Positions 1 to 9,389 of a DNA stretch of 64,000 bases are shown here, in pieces. This stretch comes from Pandoraea anapnoica. Its GTDB lineage: Bacteria; Pseudomonadota; Gammaproteobacteria; Burkholderiales; Burkholderiaceae. Location of the stretch: the NCBI RefSeq assembly GCF_902459765.1, contig NZ_CABPSP010000018.1, forward strand, positions 62,001-126,000, given 5' to 3'. The notes under the pieces were generated by a model. The model saw only the letters and a program-made list of their open reading frames with translations, was not told the DNA's origin and made no database searches. The translations under genes were made by a program, and so were the position numbers. Within the stretch, counting starts at the first letter, position 1; each line of letters begins with the position of its first letter.

Positions 1-577
1 CGAGATAGTGAGTGGTCAGCACGATCGTGTGACCTTCGCGGTTCAGACGCGAGATGAACTTCCAGAGCGTCTGACGCAGTTCGACGTCGACCCCGGCGGT
101 CGGCTCGTCGAGCACGATCACCGGCGGGCGATGCACCAGCGCCTGCGCCACCAGCACGCGTCGCTTCATGCCGCCCGAGAGCTGACGCATATTCGCGTCC
201 GCCTTGTCGGTCAGGTCGAGGTTAGCCATCACTTCGTCGATCCAGTCGTCGTTGCGCTTGAGTCCGAAGTAGCCGGACTGGATACGCAGCGTCTCGCGCA
301 CGGAGAAGAACGGATCGAAGACGAGTTCCTGCGGCACCACACCGAGCTTGCGGCGGGCGTCGCGGTAGTCACGCACCACATCGTGACCGAGCACGCTGAT
401 GTTGCCCGAGTCCGCGCGCGCGAGGCCCGCAAGAATGCTGATCAGCGTGGTCTTGCCCGCGCCGTTGGGGCCGAGCAGACCGAAGAATTCGCCTTCTTCG
501 ATCGAGAAGCTGACGCCCTTGAGCGCCTGCAACGCCTGATAGCGTTTTTTGACGTTACGGATTTCGATGGCGGCCAT
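1..577 (-). CDS. ABC-2 type exporter ATP-binding subunit (YadG-like), 3' part outside window
   Basis: This is the ATPase subunit of an ABC-2 type exporter. About 192 codons are visible and the C-terminus lies beyond the left edge. The Walker A motif GPNGAGKTT, the signature LSGGMKRR and the Walker B VIVLDEPTAGVD are all present in the usual order, and the H-loop (TTHY) is reached just before the edge. In relatives this gene sits with an ABC-2 permease, then bolA and murA, downstream of mlaB; those partners would be off-window. I use the ATG at 577 (MAAIEIRNVKKRY); an in-frame ATG at 610 would add 11 residues. A strong terminator separates it from mlaB, so it is probably transcribed apart from mla. 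The substrate cannot be told from sequence. Confidence 0.85.
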   Translation of the reverse strand, partial: MAAIEIRNVKKRYQALQALKGVSFSIEEGEFFGLLGPNGAGKTTLISILAGLARADSGNISVLGHDVVRDYRDARRKLGVVPQELVFDPFFSVRETLRIQSGYFGLKRNDDWIDEVMANLDLTDKADANMRQLSGGMKRRVLVAQALVHRPPVIVLDEPTAGVDVELRQTLWKFISRLNREGHTIVLTTHYL

Positions 578-833
578 GACTGCACGCACCCGTCTTCGCG
601 GGTACGCCATTATTGTTTTCCGGATCGGGGGGACTGCACCCAGGGTGGCAGCGTTGGAGCCCGGACGGGGGTCACTGCCCAAAATTCGGCAGAAAACCCC
701 TGATTATAAAGGAAGCCGATGGCGGCCGTGCTCGCGCCCACCTTAGCCCGCCTTAACCCGTCTGTAACCTCGGTAACGCACGCTCCACGCGAAGTACACG
801 GTCAGCGCCCTCCGCCGTCATCCGCCCGGCCAT

Positions 834-862
834 AAAAAAAGCGCCGTCACATGACGGCGCTT
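834..862 (-). terminator. Rho-independent terminator of the mla operon
   Basis: On the minus strand a perfect stem of GCGCCGTC and GACGGCGC is followed directly by seven T residues. It lies about 30 nt after the mlaB stop codon and before the ABC ATPase gene. The rest of the 578-893 gap shows nothing further that I can support. Confidence 0.88.
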
Positions 863-893
863 CTTCGAAAGGGCGGCAGTCCGGCCGGACGAA

Positions 894-1151
894 TCAGCTC
901 GAGAGCAAATGGTCGACGCCGTACACTAGTGCGAGACTGGCCAGCCCTGTCGGCAAGTTAGTGAACGCCAACGTCGCACCGCGCCGACTCGCGTGACGGC
1001 GCAAGGCCAGCAGCACCGCGAGCGCCGACGAGTCGAAATGCGTGAGCCCGGCGCAGTCGATCTGGGTCTCGCCCGCGTCGATGCGATCGATGGCCTGCGC
1101 GAGGACGTCGCCGGCAGTGTCGTGAGTCAGGTCGGTTTGCAACGCGAGCAT
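894..1151 (-). CDS. mlaB: MlaB, STAS-domain subunit of the phospholipid ABC transporter
   Basis: MlaB is the small cytoplasmic STAS-domain protein that binds the MlaF ATPase and stabilises the MlaFEDB complex. The 85-residue product has the STAS core (DCAGLTHFDSSALAVLLAL, about residues 33-51), including the serine pair at the site that is phosphorylated in anti-sigma antagonists. MlaB does not need that phosphorylation as far as is known. It is the last gene of the operon: its ATG follows the mlaC stop codon by only four bases, which suggests translational coupling, and a strong terminator follows it. Confidence 0.88.
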   Translation of the reverse strand: MLALQTDLTHDTAGDVLAQAIDRIDAGETQIDCAGLTHFDSSALAVLLALRRHASRRGATLAFTNLPTGLASLALVYGVDHLLSS

Positions 1152-1155
1152 GGGC

Positions 1156-1776
1156 TTACTTGCCGCCTGCGAGTTGCTGATTACGTTGCGTCAGGAACTG
1201 GATCAGGCCGTCGACGCCCGATTGATTCACCTTCTCGGTGAACTGATTGCGGTACGTCTGAATCAGCCACGCGCCCAGCACGTTCAGGTCATACAGCTTC
1301 CATTCGCCGCTCGCCGTCTTGTACAGACGGTAGTCGAGTTCGATCGGCTGGCCGTTGTTGACGACGTCGGTGTACACCACGGCATCGGTATCGCTCGGCT
1401 GACCGCGGAACGGCTTGTAATTGACCTGTTGGTCGCGAATCTGAGCGATGGCACCGGCATAGGTGCGCAGCAGCAGCGTCTTGAACTGTTCGGTCAGCTG
1501 CTTTTTCTGCTCGGGCGTAGCCGTGCGCCATGCGGCGCCGGTCGCCAGTTGCGTTGTCTTGGCAAAGTCGGCGTGCGGCATGATCTTCTGCTCGACCAGA
1601 CGCGTAATGCTGTTCAGATCGCCCTTCTGAATGTTGGGGTCGCTCTTGGCCGCAGCCATCACTTCGGTCACGGTCTGCTTAACGAGTGCGTCCGGGGACT
1701 GCGCTTGCGCCATGGCCGAGCCGGCGGCGGTGTACGTCATGAAAGCCATGACGGGAATGAGCCAGAACTTCTTCAT
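1156..1776 (-). CDS. mlaC: MlaC, periplasmic phospholipid shuttle
   Basis: MlaC carries phospholipids through the periplasm between the outer-membrane MlaA complex and the inner-membrane MlaFEDB transporter. I start it at the ATG at 1776 (MKKFWLIPVMAF), which has a strong GAGGAAG ribosome site and opens a normal signal peptide ending near AMA at residue 23; upstream in-frame codons have no such support. The mature part has the family pattern (VKQTVTEVMAAAKSD, then YDLNVLGAWLIQTYRNQF, then GGK at the end). The 206-residue length is usual. It sits 187 nt downstream of mlaA and four bases before mlaB. Confidence 0.93.
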   Translation of the reverse strand: MKKFWLIPVMAFMTYTAAGSAMAQAQSPDALVKQTVTEVMAAAKSDPNIQKGDLNSITRLVEQKIMPHADFAKTTQLATGAAWRTATPEQKKQLTEQFKTLLLRTYAGAIAQIRDQQVNYKPFRGQPSDTDAVVYTDVVNNGQPIELDYRLYKTASGEWKLYDLNVLGAWLIQTYRNQFTEKVNQSGVDGLIQFLTQRNQQLAGGK

Positions 1777-1963
1777 TGTGGACTTCCTCTTTCGAGTGAC
1801 GAGTGTTGCGGGTTTGGATACCCGCGCGGCGTCTGGAGTTCTCGGATTGCCGGGAGTGTCGTGTAACAAACTGTTGCCCGGAGACGACGCGACTATCGCT
1901 TGGATAGCGCGCCGAGCCCCGTTTCAACAACAGTCGACGACGGTCGCCGACGATCGATGACGA

Positions 1964-2869
1964 TTAGCGACGGAAGGGCAAACCGCCCGGCACCATCTTG
2001 CCCGGCACGGGCGAGCCTTGCGGCGCGTCCGGTTCGGCCTGCGCACCTGAAGCGGCTGCCGGGGCGCTTGCGCCCGAGGCCGGTTGAGCGGCGGGCATCG
2101 GCTGTGCGCCAGCGCCACCGGCCGCTGCTGCACCGGCAGCACCTGCACCGTCTTCATCTTCGTAGTTCGGCAGCGAGGTATCGCTCGTCGCCCCGCCGTT
2201 CACCAGATACTTGCGACGTGCAAGATATGCATCGCGCGTGAACGAGTACGGATCGAGCGCGGCGGCTTCGAGCAGGTTCGACGCGTCGAGCAGGTTAGCG
2301 CGCGTATTCACGAGACGCACACCGTACAGCGAGTAGCTGATCCAGTCAGGCTTGATATACGACGTCGGGTCGATGAACATGTTGCCCGCCATGCCGACGC
2401 TGTCGCGCACCGTGCTCGGGCCGAGCAGCGGCAGCACGAGGTACGGGCCGTCAGGCAAGCCCCACTTGCCCAGCGTCACGCCGAAATCCTGGCTGTGCTT
2501 GGGCAGGCCGGCCGGCGTCGCGAAGTCGAACAGACCACCGACACCGAAGAAGGTGTTGATCGTCAGGCGCATCAGATCCTGCGCGGCGGCCGTGATCTGC
2601 AACTGGAGCAGGTTGTTGGCGAGGTTGTACACGTCGCCCACGTTCGAGAAGAAGTTCGTGACCATGTCACGCGCCGGTTCCGGCACCGTGAAGCGGTAGC
2701 CCTTTGCCACGGGCACGAGCACGGCCTTGTCGAGCGTGTCGTTGAACTTGTACATCGAACGGTTGAAACCTTCGATGGGGTCAGCGGGGTTGGGGTTCGT
2801 GACAGTGGCACAGCCTGCCAGCGCCAACGCGCCAGCGGCCAACACTGCCGAAGTACGGAAGCTGGTCAT
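1964..2869 (-). CDS. mlaA: MlaA (VacJ) outer-membrane lipoprotein
   Basis: MlaA is the outer-membrane lipoprotein that removes misplaced phospholipids from the outer leaflet and hands them to MlaC. The signal peptide ends in the lipobox LAGC with the acylated cysteine at residue 20. The conserved core includes DPIEGFNRSMYKFND (about 31-45) and the FDFATPAGLPKH and GPYLVLPLLGPS segments. After about residue 235 there is an alanine/proline-rich tail of roughly 60 residues that is not part of the known fold. In E. coli mlaA is far from mlaFEDCB; here it sits between mlaD and mlaC, six bases after mlaD, as is common in Burkholderiales. Confidence 0.94.
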   Translation of the reverse strand: MTSFRTSAVLAAGALALAGCATVTNPNPADPIEGFNRSMYKFNDTLDKAVLVPVAKGYRFTVPEPARDMVTNFFSNVGDVYNLANNLLQLQITAAAQDLMRLTINTFFGVGGLFDFATPAGLPKHSQDFGVTLGKWGLPDGPYLVLPLLGPSTVRDSVGMAGNMFIDPTSYIKPDWISYSLYGVRLVNTRANLLDASNLLEAAALDPYSFTRDAYLARRKYLVNGGATSDTSLPNYEDEDGAGAAGAAAAGGAGAQPMPAAQPASGASAPAAASGAQAEPDAPQGSPVPGKMVPGGLPFRR

Positions 2870-2875
2870 TTTCTC

Positions 2876-3415
2876 TTATTTTCCTTGGGTTACCGGTGCT
2901 GCCCCAGCCGCCGGCGCTGCCGCCGGTGCTGCCGATGCGCCGCCCGCCTGGGCGCCGCCGGCATCTGCTGCCTTGTTGTACAGGAACTGCCCAATCAGGT
3001 TTTCCAGCACGATGGCAGACTGCGTGAGCGTGATCGTATCACCGCCCTTGAGCATCTGATCATCACCGCCAGGCTCAAGTCCGATGTATTGCTCACCGAG
3101 CAGACCCGACGTCAGAATCTTCGCCGACGAGTCCTTCGGGAAGTGGTACTGCGAATCCAGATTGAGCGTGACATCGGCCAGATAGCGCTTGTCGTCGAAC
3201 TTGATCGACGCCACGCGCCCCACCACCACGCCGGCACTCTTGACCGCCGCACGCGGCTTGAGACCGCCGATGTTATCGAACCGCACCGTGACCGGATAGG
3301 TATTCGAGAACGACAGCGAACTCATGTTGCCCGCTTTGAGCGCGAGGAACAGGAGGGCGGCAAAGCCGAGTACCACGAACAGGCCGACCCAGAAGTCGAG
3401 AGGGTGTTTTTTCAT
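2876..3415 (-). CDS. mlaD: MlaD, MCE-domain substrate-binding subunit
   Basis: MlaD is the inner-membrane-anchored MCE protein that forms a hexameric ring on MlaE and exchanges lipid with MlaC. I start it at the ATG at 3415 (MKKHPLDFWVGLFVV), which begins the single N-terminal membrane anchor; the longer in-frame extension is arginine-rich and unlike the family. The MCE domain follows (FDNIGGLKPRAAVKSAGVVVGRV, about 45-68 as two adjacent pieces) and the LLGEQYIGLEPG motif is present. The last 25 or so residues are alanine/proline/glycine-rich. The product is 179 residues, close to the usual length. Confidence 0.93.
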   Translation of the reverse strand: MKKHPLDFWVGLFVVLGFAALLFLALKAGNMSSLSFSNTYPVTVRFDNIGGLKPRAAVKSAGVVVGRVASIKFDDKRYLADVTLNLDSQYHFPKDSSAKILTSGLLGEQYIGLEPGGDDQMLKGGDTITLTQSAIVLENLIGQFLYNKAADAGGAQAGGASAAPAAAPAAGAAPVTQGK

Positions 3416-3468
3416 TGTGTCAGTGTGCGCAAACTGTCTGTCTATGTCTTGGCAGGCGAGCCGGCCTC

Positions 3469-4236
3469 TTAGCTGAACATGAGTGCCGTAAGCAGGAAGT
3501 CGAGGCCGAGTACGGCCAGCGATGCCTGCACGACCGTACGCGTCGTTGCACGCGACACGCCTTCCGGCGTCGGCTGTGCTTCGAAGCCCTGATACAGCGC
3601 GATGAAGGTGACGGCAATGCCGAACACGATGCTCTTGATGACGCCGTTCGCGACGTCCGACCATACGTCCACGCCGCCTTGCATCTGCGACCAGAACGCA
3701 CCGGAATCCACGCCGATCATTTCGACGCCGACGAGGTAGCCACCGAAAATACCGACCGCAGAGAAGATCGCGGCGAGAATCGGCATGGCGATCACACCCG
3801 CCCAGAAACGCGGCGCGACCACGCGCGCGATCGGATCGATCGCCATCATCTCCATGGCGGTCAGTTGCTCGCCCGCCTTCATCAGACCGATCTCGGCAGT
3901 GAGCGACGTGCCCGCGCGCCCGGCGAACAGCAGCGCCGTGACGACCGGCCCCAGCTCACGCACCAGCGACAGCGCAACGAGCAGACCGAGGGCCTGCTCC
4001 GAGCCGTACTTGTTGAGCGTGTAATAGCCTTGCAGGCCGAGCACGAAACCGACGAACAGGCCCGAGACGGCGATAATGACGAACGAATAATTGCCGACGA
4101 AGTGAATCTGGTCCGTCACCAGACGCGGACGGCGCAGCAGCGCGGCGCTCGATCCGAGCATGCGCAGAAACATGCGCGCACCGTAACCCAGGCGCTCGAC
4201 GTGGCCGCGAACAAAACTGCCGATAGTGGTAATCAT
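3469..4236 (-). CDS. mlaE: MlaE, permease of the phospholipid ABC transporter
   Basis: MlaE is the membrane permease of the Mla system. The 255-residue protein has about five to six hydrophobic segments and the family signature region [17 protein letters not shown] near residues 94-110, followed by [16 protein letters not shown], the coupling helix region. Its ATG overlaps the stop codon of mlaF by four bases (ATGA), a sign of translational coupling. The length and start match the family. Confidence 0.95.
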   Translation of the reverse strand: MITTIGSFVRGHVERLGYGARMFLRMLGSSAALLRRPRLVTDQIHFVGNYSFVIIAVSGLFVGFVLGLQGYYTLNKYGSEQALGLLVALSLVRELGPVVTALLFAGRAGTSLTAEIGLMKAGEQLTAMEMMAIDPIARVVAPRFWAGVIAMPILAAIFSAVGIFGGYLVGVEMIGVDSGAFWSQMQGGVDVWSDVANGVIKSIVFGIAVTFIALYQGFEAQPTPEGVSRATTRTVVQASLAVLGLDFLLTALMFS

Positions 4237-5051
4237 GCACGCGCTCCGATACCGAAGTCTTCCGCGAGCGGCGGCGCGGGATACTGGAATTTCACGGGGC
4301 CGTCCGGCTGGGCATCGATGAACTGGCGCACCGTCGGGTCGTTCGAGGCGCGCAGCGCGTCAGGCGCGCCCTCGGCGGCGATACGGCCTTCGCTGATGAA
4401 GTAGATGTAGTCGGCAATGGCGAACGTCTCGGAGACATCGTGCGAGACGATGATCGACGTCGCGCCCAGCGCGTCGTTGAGCTTACGGATCAGATTCGCC
4501 GTAATGCCCATCGAGATCGGATCCAGACCGGTAAACGGCTCGTCGTACATGACGAGGTCCGGATCGAGCGCAATCGTGCGGGCGAGCGCCACACGGCGCG
4601 CCATCCCGCCCGAGATCTCGGCCGGCTTCATGTCGCGTGCGCCACGCAGGCCCACGGCATTGAGCTTCATCAGCACGAGGTCACGAATCAGATCTTCGTC
4701 GAGACGGGTGTGTTCGCGCAGCGGAAACGCCACGTTGTCGAACACGGTCATGTCGGTAAACAGCGCGCCGAACTGGAACAGCATGCCCATGCGGCGACGC
4801 AAGCGGTACCAGCCGTCGCGATCGAGCGTGGAAACGTCGGTCCCGTCGAAATCGACCTGACCCCGACTGGCGTGCACGAGACCGCCGATCAGACGCAGCA
4901 CGGTCGTTTTGCCGCAGCCGGAGCCTCCCATGACCGCAATGACCTTGCCGCGGGGAAACCGCATATTCAGCCCGGAAAGCACCAGACGTTCGCCATAACC
5001 AAAGCTGACGTCGCGCAGTTCGAGCAGATTTTCCGGATTCGGGGTAGGCAC
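4233..5051 (-). CDS. mlaF: MlaF, ATPase of the phospholipid ABC transporter
   Basis: MlaF hydrolyses ATP to drive MlaE. It carries Walker [10 protein letters not shown], signature [13 protein letters not shown], Walker [13 protein letters not shown] and the switch histidine in SHDV. The frame is open for a further 55 codons upstream, but family members begin close to the motif [11 protein letters not shown], so I choose the GTG at 5051, giving 272 residues. The start is uncertain because no strong ribosome site precedes it. It is the first gene of mlaFEDACB. Confidence 0.93.
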   Translation of the reverse strand: MPTPNPENLLELRDVSFGYGERLVLSGLNMRFPRGKVIAVMGGSGCGKTTVLRLIGGLVHASRGQVDFDGTDVSTLDRDGWYRLRRRMGMLFQFGALFTDMTVFDNVAFPLREHTRLDEDLIRDLVLMKLNAVGLRGARDMKPAEISGGMARRVALARTIALDPDLVMYDEPFTGLDPISMGITANLIRKLNDALGATSIIVSHDVSETFAIADYIYFISEGRIAAEGAPDALRASNDPTVRQFIDAQPDGPVKFQYPAPPLAEDFGIGARA

Positions 5052-5084
5052 GTTTCGGGTCTTATAGTGCGGCGCAAAACGCCA

Positions 5085-5090
5085 ATTATA
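5085..5090 (-). promoter_or_regulatory. Possible -10 element of the mla operon
   Basis: A perfect TATAAT reads toward mlaF, 34 nt upstream of its GTG start. No good -35 box stands at the normal distance, so this is only a candidate promoter element. Confidence 0.3.
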
Positions 5091-5314
5091 GGGGGGTTTA
5101 CCAATCGATGCCGCCCACGCCGGGTCGGCGAAAGCAAGGAACGGCGCTGCCCCGCGGGATTCTACAGGCCCCGGGCGTATTGCTGCGATAACGTTCCAAT
5201 AGACGTAACGCCGCAAAAACCCAACGGCGCCAAGGACTTATCGTCTTCTGGCCCCGCACCAGTGTTGCGCCGTTGCTACAATACGACGTTTCGCCCTTGT
5301 CATCGTTCCTCGGG

Positions 5315-5896
5315 ATGTCCTCCGCTACCCCTCCGTCTTCCAGCTCCGTCGCGCCGCAGTCTACGGCGACACCGGACTTTCAGATTCGTCCGATGCAACC
5401 CGGCGACCTCCCCCATGTGCTGACGGTCCAGGCCCTGGCGTACGCCGACCTGATGCTGGAGTCGGAAGCCACTCTCGCCTCGCGTCTGACCTTGTCGCCG
5501 CAGACTTGCTGGGTGGCGGTGGATGCGGGAACGACCGGACCGACGGACGCAGGCATCGCGGGCTATCTGTTCACGCACCCGTGGCGTCTCGCCGCACCGC
5601 CGCCGCTAGACACCGTACTCGACACGCTACCGGAGGCTCCCGACTGCTGGTACGTGCACGACATGGCGCTTGCACCGCGCACCCGTGGTGCGGGCGTGGC
5701 CGGTCAGTTGTATGCCGCCGCGTTGTCAGCGGCACAATCGCTCGGCCTGCGCGCATCGGCGTTGGTGGCTGTGCAGCAATCGCAGGGGTTCTGGGCTCGC
5801 TTCGGGTATCAGGTCACGGTGGACGTCTCGCCGCAGATCGCCGCCAAACTGGCAGGCTACGGCGATGGCGCAGTCTTCATGACGCGCGAACTGTAA
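5315..5896 (+). CDS. GNAT-family N-acetyltransferase
   Basis: This is a GCN5-related acetyltransferase of 193 residues with unknown substrate. The fold pattern is visible: an N-terminal FQIRPMQPGDLPHVL strand-helix, the acetyl-CoA binding motif in the form RTRGAGVAGQLY (about residues 127-138; Q/RxxGxG/A), and the late QQSQGFWARFGYQ segment typical of the family. I use the ATG at 5315; an in-frame TTG 14 codons upstream is less likely, and a TACAAT hexamer at 5277-5282 could be a -10 element for a transcript that starts after that TTG. It stands alone on the plus strand, divergent from mlaF and convergent with thiE. Confidence 0.8.
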   Translation: MSSATPPSSSSVAPQSTATPDFQIRPMQPGDLPHVLTVQALAYADLMLESEATLASRLTLSPQTCWVAVDAGTTGPTDAGIAGYLFTHPWRLAAPPPLDTVLDTLPEAPDCWYVHDMALAPRTRGAGVAGQLYAAALSAAQSLGLRASALVAVQQSQGFWARFGYQVTVDVSPQIAAKLAGYGDGAVFMTREL

Positions 5897-5921
5897 CCAC
5901 CACTAAAGGCGCATCGCTAAC

Positions 5922-7124
5922 TCACACCCGCCGCGCGAATTCCTGCTGCATCGAACGAACCGCCGCTGCCACGTCGTCGGCTTCCGTCACAGCGCGCACG
6001 ACGGCCGTGCATCCCACCCCGGTATCGAGCACCTGCGGCAGGTTGGCGGCATCGATGCCGCCAATCGCCACCAGCGGGTAATGCGGCGCAATGAGCTTCA
6101 CGTAACGCGCCAGCTTCGCCAGCCCTTGCGGTGCGGTGGCGATGACCTTGGTCGTCGTCGGGAACACCGCGCCGACGGCCAGATAGCTCGGGCGGAAGTG
6201 ATGCGCCGCGAGAATCTCGTAATAGCCGTGCGTACTGATGCCCAGCCGCATGCCGCTCGCGTGCAGCGTCGCGACCTCGTCGGCCGAGAGTGCCGCCATG
6301 TCTTCCTGACCGAGATGCACGCCATAGGCGTGCGCTTGCGCCGCTTCGCGCCAGTGATCGTTGATGAACCACGCGCTGTCGTACGTCACGCGGCGACCGG
6401 CCGCCACCGTGCGTTCGATCTCGCTGCGCAGCCCCGGGTGCTCAGGGTCCTTGATGCGCAACTGGACCGTGCCGACCTGAAGATCGGCCATCCGCTCGCA
6501 CCACTCGGCGTCGGGTAGCACCGGGTAGAGACCTAGTCGCGCCGGGCACGCAGGAAAGCGTCCCGGTGACGGCACCTGACCCAGCACAGCGGGAAACGTC
6601 TCCAGCACGGTCGGCCACGCGCCCAGCGTGTTGACGTCTTCCGAACGCACATGACTGCCGTCTGTGCGCCATGCGCGGCCGAGCACCAGCGCGTCGTGCG
6701 GGGCAAATCCGCAATCCAGAAACGCTGCAAACGCGGGAAAGAAGGCGGGATCGTCGACGCCCGCGACGCGATAGACGCCGTCCGGCGTGTACAGAGTGTC
6801 TTCCACGTGCCCCTGCGCGAGGGCTCGCGAGCAAAGCACGACTGCGCCATTCGCGCGCCATGCGTCCAGGTTGACGGACGCCGCCGTGCCCAATCCATGC
6901 GCAGGCACGAGCGGCAGCCAGACGACATCGCCCGGCCCTGCGCTGCCGGGCGTCTCGGCATGCAGCCGCCATTGCGCCGATGTCGCCTCATCCGGCCATG
7001 GTGCGAGGCGCGCGCGGATCGCGTCGGCGGCCTGCTGCCAGGCCATCGCCAGCGATGCGTCGGTGGGCAGGCATTGCACGTGCTGCATGTGCACAGGCCC
7101 GGCGGCGCCAGCGTGCGTCGTCAT
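5922..7124 (-). CDS. thiE: Thiamine-phosphate synthase ThiE with long N-terminal extra domain
   Basis: ThiE joins hydroxymethylpyrimidine pyrophosphate and thiazole phosphate to thiamine phosphate. The TIM-barrel is in the C-terminal half (about residues 195-400). It shows QLRIKDP, FINDHW, YGVHLGQED, GISTHGYYE, the FPTTTK loop and the phosphate-binding VAIGGID. The 400-residue length is nearly twice the usual ThiE. The N-terminal 190 residues are not a ThiE part; the piece FLDCGFAPHDALVLGRAWR looks like the end of an HMP kinase (ThiD) and may be a decayed or repurposed domain, which is inference. The start ATG has an AAGGA site. It is the last gene of thiOSGE. Confidence 0.93.
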   Translation of the reverse strand: MTTHAGAAGPVHMQHVQCLPTDASLAMAWQQAADAIRARLAPWPDEATSAQWRLHAETPGSAGPGDVVWLPLVPAHGLGTAASVNLDAWRANGAVVLCSRALAQGHVEDTLYTPDGVYRVAGVDDPAFFPAFAAFLDCGFAPHDALVLGRAWRTDGSHVRSEDVNTLGAWPTVLETFPAVLGQVPSPGRFPACPARLGLYPVLPDAEWCERMADLQVGTVQLRIKDPEHPGLRSEIERTVAAGRRVTYDSAWFINDHWREAAQAHAYGVHLGQEDMAALSADEVATLHASGMRLGISTHGYYEILAAHHFRPSYLAVGAVFPTTTKVIATAPQGLAKLARYVKLIAPHYPLVAIGGIDAANLPQVLDTGVGCTAVVRAVTEADDVAAAVRSMQQEFARRV

Positions 7125-7185
7125 GAAAAATCCTTGTTGATCCGGCCCCGCATCGCGCGGCCGTTAGTCATGAAATCAGGAACGG

Positions 7186-8031
7186 TCAGCTACCGGACTG
7201 ATGCCAGAACGGTACACCCACGACCGGGGTGCTGGCTTCGGCACTCTCGCGCTCGGCCATCGGACCCGCGAGCCAGGCGGCGCGTCCTGCCTTGATCGCA
7301 CCGGCGAATGCACCGGCCATCTCGACCGGCTGTGCAGCGAGCGCGACAGCGGTGTTGAGCAGCACGCCGTCATAGCCCCACTCCATCACCTGACAAGCGT
7401 GCGACGGCAAGCCGAGGCCTGCGTCGACGATCAAAGGCGTATCCGGCAGACGGTCGCGCAACAGACGCAGACCGTACGGATTGATCACACCCTTGCCGGT
7501 ACCGATCGGTGCGCCCCACGGCATCAGCGCCTGACAGCCGACGTCGAGCAATCGACGGCACAGCACCAGATCCTCCGTGCAATACGGCAGGACCTTGAAG
7601 CCCTCGCGAATCAGTTGCTCGGCGGCCGTCACAAGACCGAACGGGTCGGGCTGAAGCGTGTAGTCGTCGCCGATGAGTTCGAGCTTGATCCAGTCGGTCT
7701 CGAAGACTTCGCGCGCCATTTGCGCCGTCGTCACCGCTTCCTGCACCGAATGGCAGCCCGCCGTATTGGGCAGCACCGGCACCGCAAGACGGCGCAGCGT
7801 CTCCCAGAAATGACCTTCCGACGCTTGCGCCCCGGTGCCCGAGAGCTGACGGCGCAATGCCACCGTCACCATGCCCGGACGCGCTGCGTCAATGGAATCG
7901 TTCAGCGCTTGCAGCGACGGGTAACGCGCCGTGCCGAGCAGGAAACGGCTGCCGAAGCGGGTGTCGTAGAGCGTGAGCGCATCACGCGTGCTGCTTGCGG
8001 CCACGTTGTTCGATTCGGTGAATGCGTTCAT
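7186..8031 (-). CDS. thiG: ThiG, thiazole synthase
   Basis: ThiG builds the thiazole ring from deoxyxylulose phosphate, dehydroglycine and ThiS-thiocarboxylate. The catalytic lysine lies in WIKLELIGD (about residue 113-121), and the barrel motifs [26 protein letters not shown] and [11 protein letters not shown] are all present. I start at the ATG at 8031, one base after the thiS stop and behind a GGAGG site located inside the end of thiS; this gives 281 residues. The position directly after thiS supports translational coupling. Confidence 0.95.
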   Translation of the reverse strand: MNAFTESNNVAASSTRDALTLYDTRFGSRFLLGTARYPSLQALNDSIDAARPGMVTVALRRQLSGTGAQASEGHFWETLRRLAVPVLPNTAGCHSVQEAVTTAQMAREVFETDWIKLELIGDDYTLQPDPFGLVTAAEQLIREGFKVLPYCTEDLVLCRRLLDVGCQALMPWGAPIGTGKGVINPYGLRLLRDRLPDTPLIVDAGLGLPSHACQVMEWGYDGVLLNTAVALAAQPVEMAGAFAGAIKAGRAAWLAGPMAERESAEASTPVVGVPFWHQSGS

Positions 8032-8032
8032 T

Positions 8033-8230
8033 TCAGCCTCCGGCCACCGGTTGCACGACATCGATCTTGTCACCCTGCACGAGCGTGCGCGCAGCGTACT
8101 GCGTCTTGGGCACGAATTGCCCGTTGATCGCCGCCGCGAAAGGCGGCTTGGCGCCGTAGGCAGCGAGCGCCTCGGCCAGCGTCGCCGTGTCGGCCACGCT
8201 CAGCATCTGTTGATTGATATGGATGTCCAT
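8033..8230 (-). CDS. thiS: ThiS, sulfur-carrier protein
   Basis: ThiS is a small ubiquitin-fold protein whose C-terminal glycine is thiocarboxylated and donates sulfur to thiazole synthesis. The product is 65 residues and ends in the required GG dipeptide (QPVAGG). The internal [12 protein letters not shown] segment is typical. It lies 16 nt after thiO and one base before thiG. Confidence 0.94.
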   Translation of the reverse strand: MDIHINQQMLSVADTATLAEALAAYGAKPPFAAAINGQFVPKTQYAARTLVQGDKIDVVQPVAGG

Positions 8231-8246
8231 TACGTACCGCTTCCTC

Positions 8247-9389
8247 TCATGCCTGACGAAACAGTTCCGGCCACGGCCGGCTGGCTCGCCACGTCTCCCA
8301 GTCGAACGCGTCCGCCGATCCCGACGGCGCGCCCTTCGTTTGCATCAATGCCTGCGCCAGCGCGCACGCTTCGCCGGTGACCGCCGGTGCGAGCAGATAG
8401 CCGTGACGGTACAGACCGTTCACGCGCAGCAGCCGTGCGCCGTCCCACTGCACACGCGGCAGATGGTCGGGCAGCGCCGGGCGGCAATTGACGTTCAGCT
8501 CGACGATGCGCGCCTCGCCGAACGCCGGGTTCAGCGAGTGCGCCGCCGAGAGCAGTTCGAGCGCCGAGCGCACGGTCATCGGCGACATGTCTTCCGATTC
8601 GAGCTCGGTCGCCCCGATCACGTACAGATCGTTTTCCTTGGGCGCGATGTAGATCGGATAGCGCGGGTGCAGTAACCGCACCGGACGACGCAGACCGATC
8701 CCCGGCGCGTGAATGCGCACAACTTCGCCACGCACGCCGCGCAATTGGGTGAGCGCTTCGCGTGCGCCCAGTCCACGACAGTCGATGACCAGACCGGCGT
8801 CCGGATACTCGCCCTCGACAATTTCAGTGTTCCAGTGCAGGTCCGCGCCCGCCTTCGCAAGTCCTGCGGCAAGCGCACGCAACAACTGACGGTTGTCGAG
8901 CTGCCCTTCGTTCGGCAGCAGCCAGCCTTCCTGGAAACGTCCAGCGAGCGCCGGTTCTACATCCTTCAGTTGTGCGCCCGAAATCCGCTCGACGCCGCCG
9001 CGCAGCAGCTCGGGCGGTGCGTTCGCACGCATCCGACGATCGAACATCACGGCCTCGGCGCGATCGGGCTGATGCCACACGACCAGCGTGCCGTTGCGTT
9101 GGAAGAAGACGTGTTCGGGAAGGCCGTCGATCAGCGCAGGCCAGCGCTCAAGTCCGACCGCGCCCATCTCGACGATGCTCGGCTCAGCTACGGCGGCCTC
9201 AGCCAGCGGCGCGAGCATGGCCGCGGCGACCCAGCCAGCGGCGGACGAGCCGTCGGCGTCGCCCCGCTCGTACAACGCCACGCGCGCGCCGACGCGAATC
9301 AGTTGCCACGCCAGCAGACGGCCGGACAGCCCGCCGCCCAGCACGGCAATGTCGGGACGCGACGTGGTAATGGCAGCCGTCGCGCTCAT
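8247..9389 (-). CDS. thiO: ThiO, glycine oxidase (FAD-dependent)
   Basis: ThiO oxidises glycine to the imine used by ThiG. The FAD-binding dinucleotide fold is at the N-terminus (AVLGGGLSGRLLAWQL, then ALYERGDA), followed by the AAGWVAAAMLAP segment and a C-terminal NGLYRHGYLLAPAV motif of the DAAO family. I start at the ATG at 9389 (MSATAAITTSRP), giving 380 residues; a GTG at 9428 is an alternative. The chosen ATG has no ribosome site of its own, but overlaps by ATGA the stop codon of a short upstream ORF, which may supply ribosomes. It is the first enzyme gene of the TPP-controlled operon. Confidence 0.88.
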   Translation of the reverse strand: MSATAAITTSRPDIAVLGGGLSGRLLAWQLIRVGARVALYERGDADGSSAAGWVAAAMLAPLAEAAVAEPSIVEMGAVGLERWPALIDGLPEHVFFQRNGTLVVWHQPDRAEAVMFDRRMRANAPPELLRGGVERISGAQLKDVEPALAGRFQEGWLLPNEGQLDNRQLLRALAAGLAKAGADLHWNTEIVEGEYPDAGLVIDCRGLGAREALTQLRGVRGEVVRIHAPGIGLRRPVRLLHPRYPIYIAPKENDLYVIGATELESEDMSPMTVRSALELLSAAHSLNPAFGEARIVELNVNCRPALPDHLPRVQWDGARLLRVNGLYRHGYLLAPAVTGEACALAQALMQTKGAPSGSADAFDWETWRASRPWPELFRQA

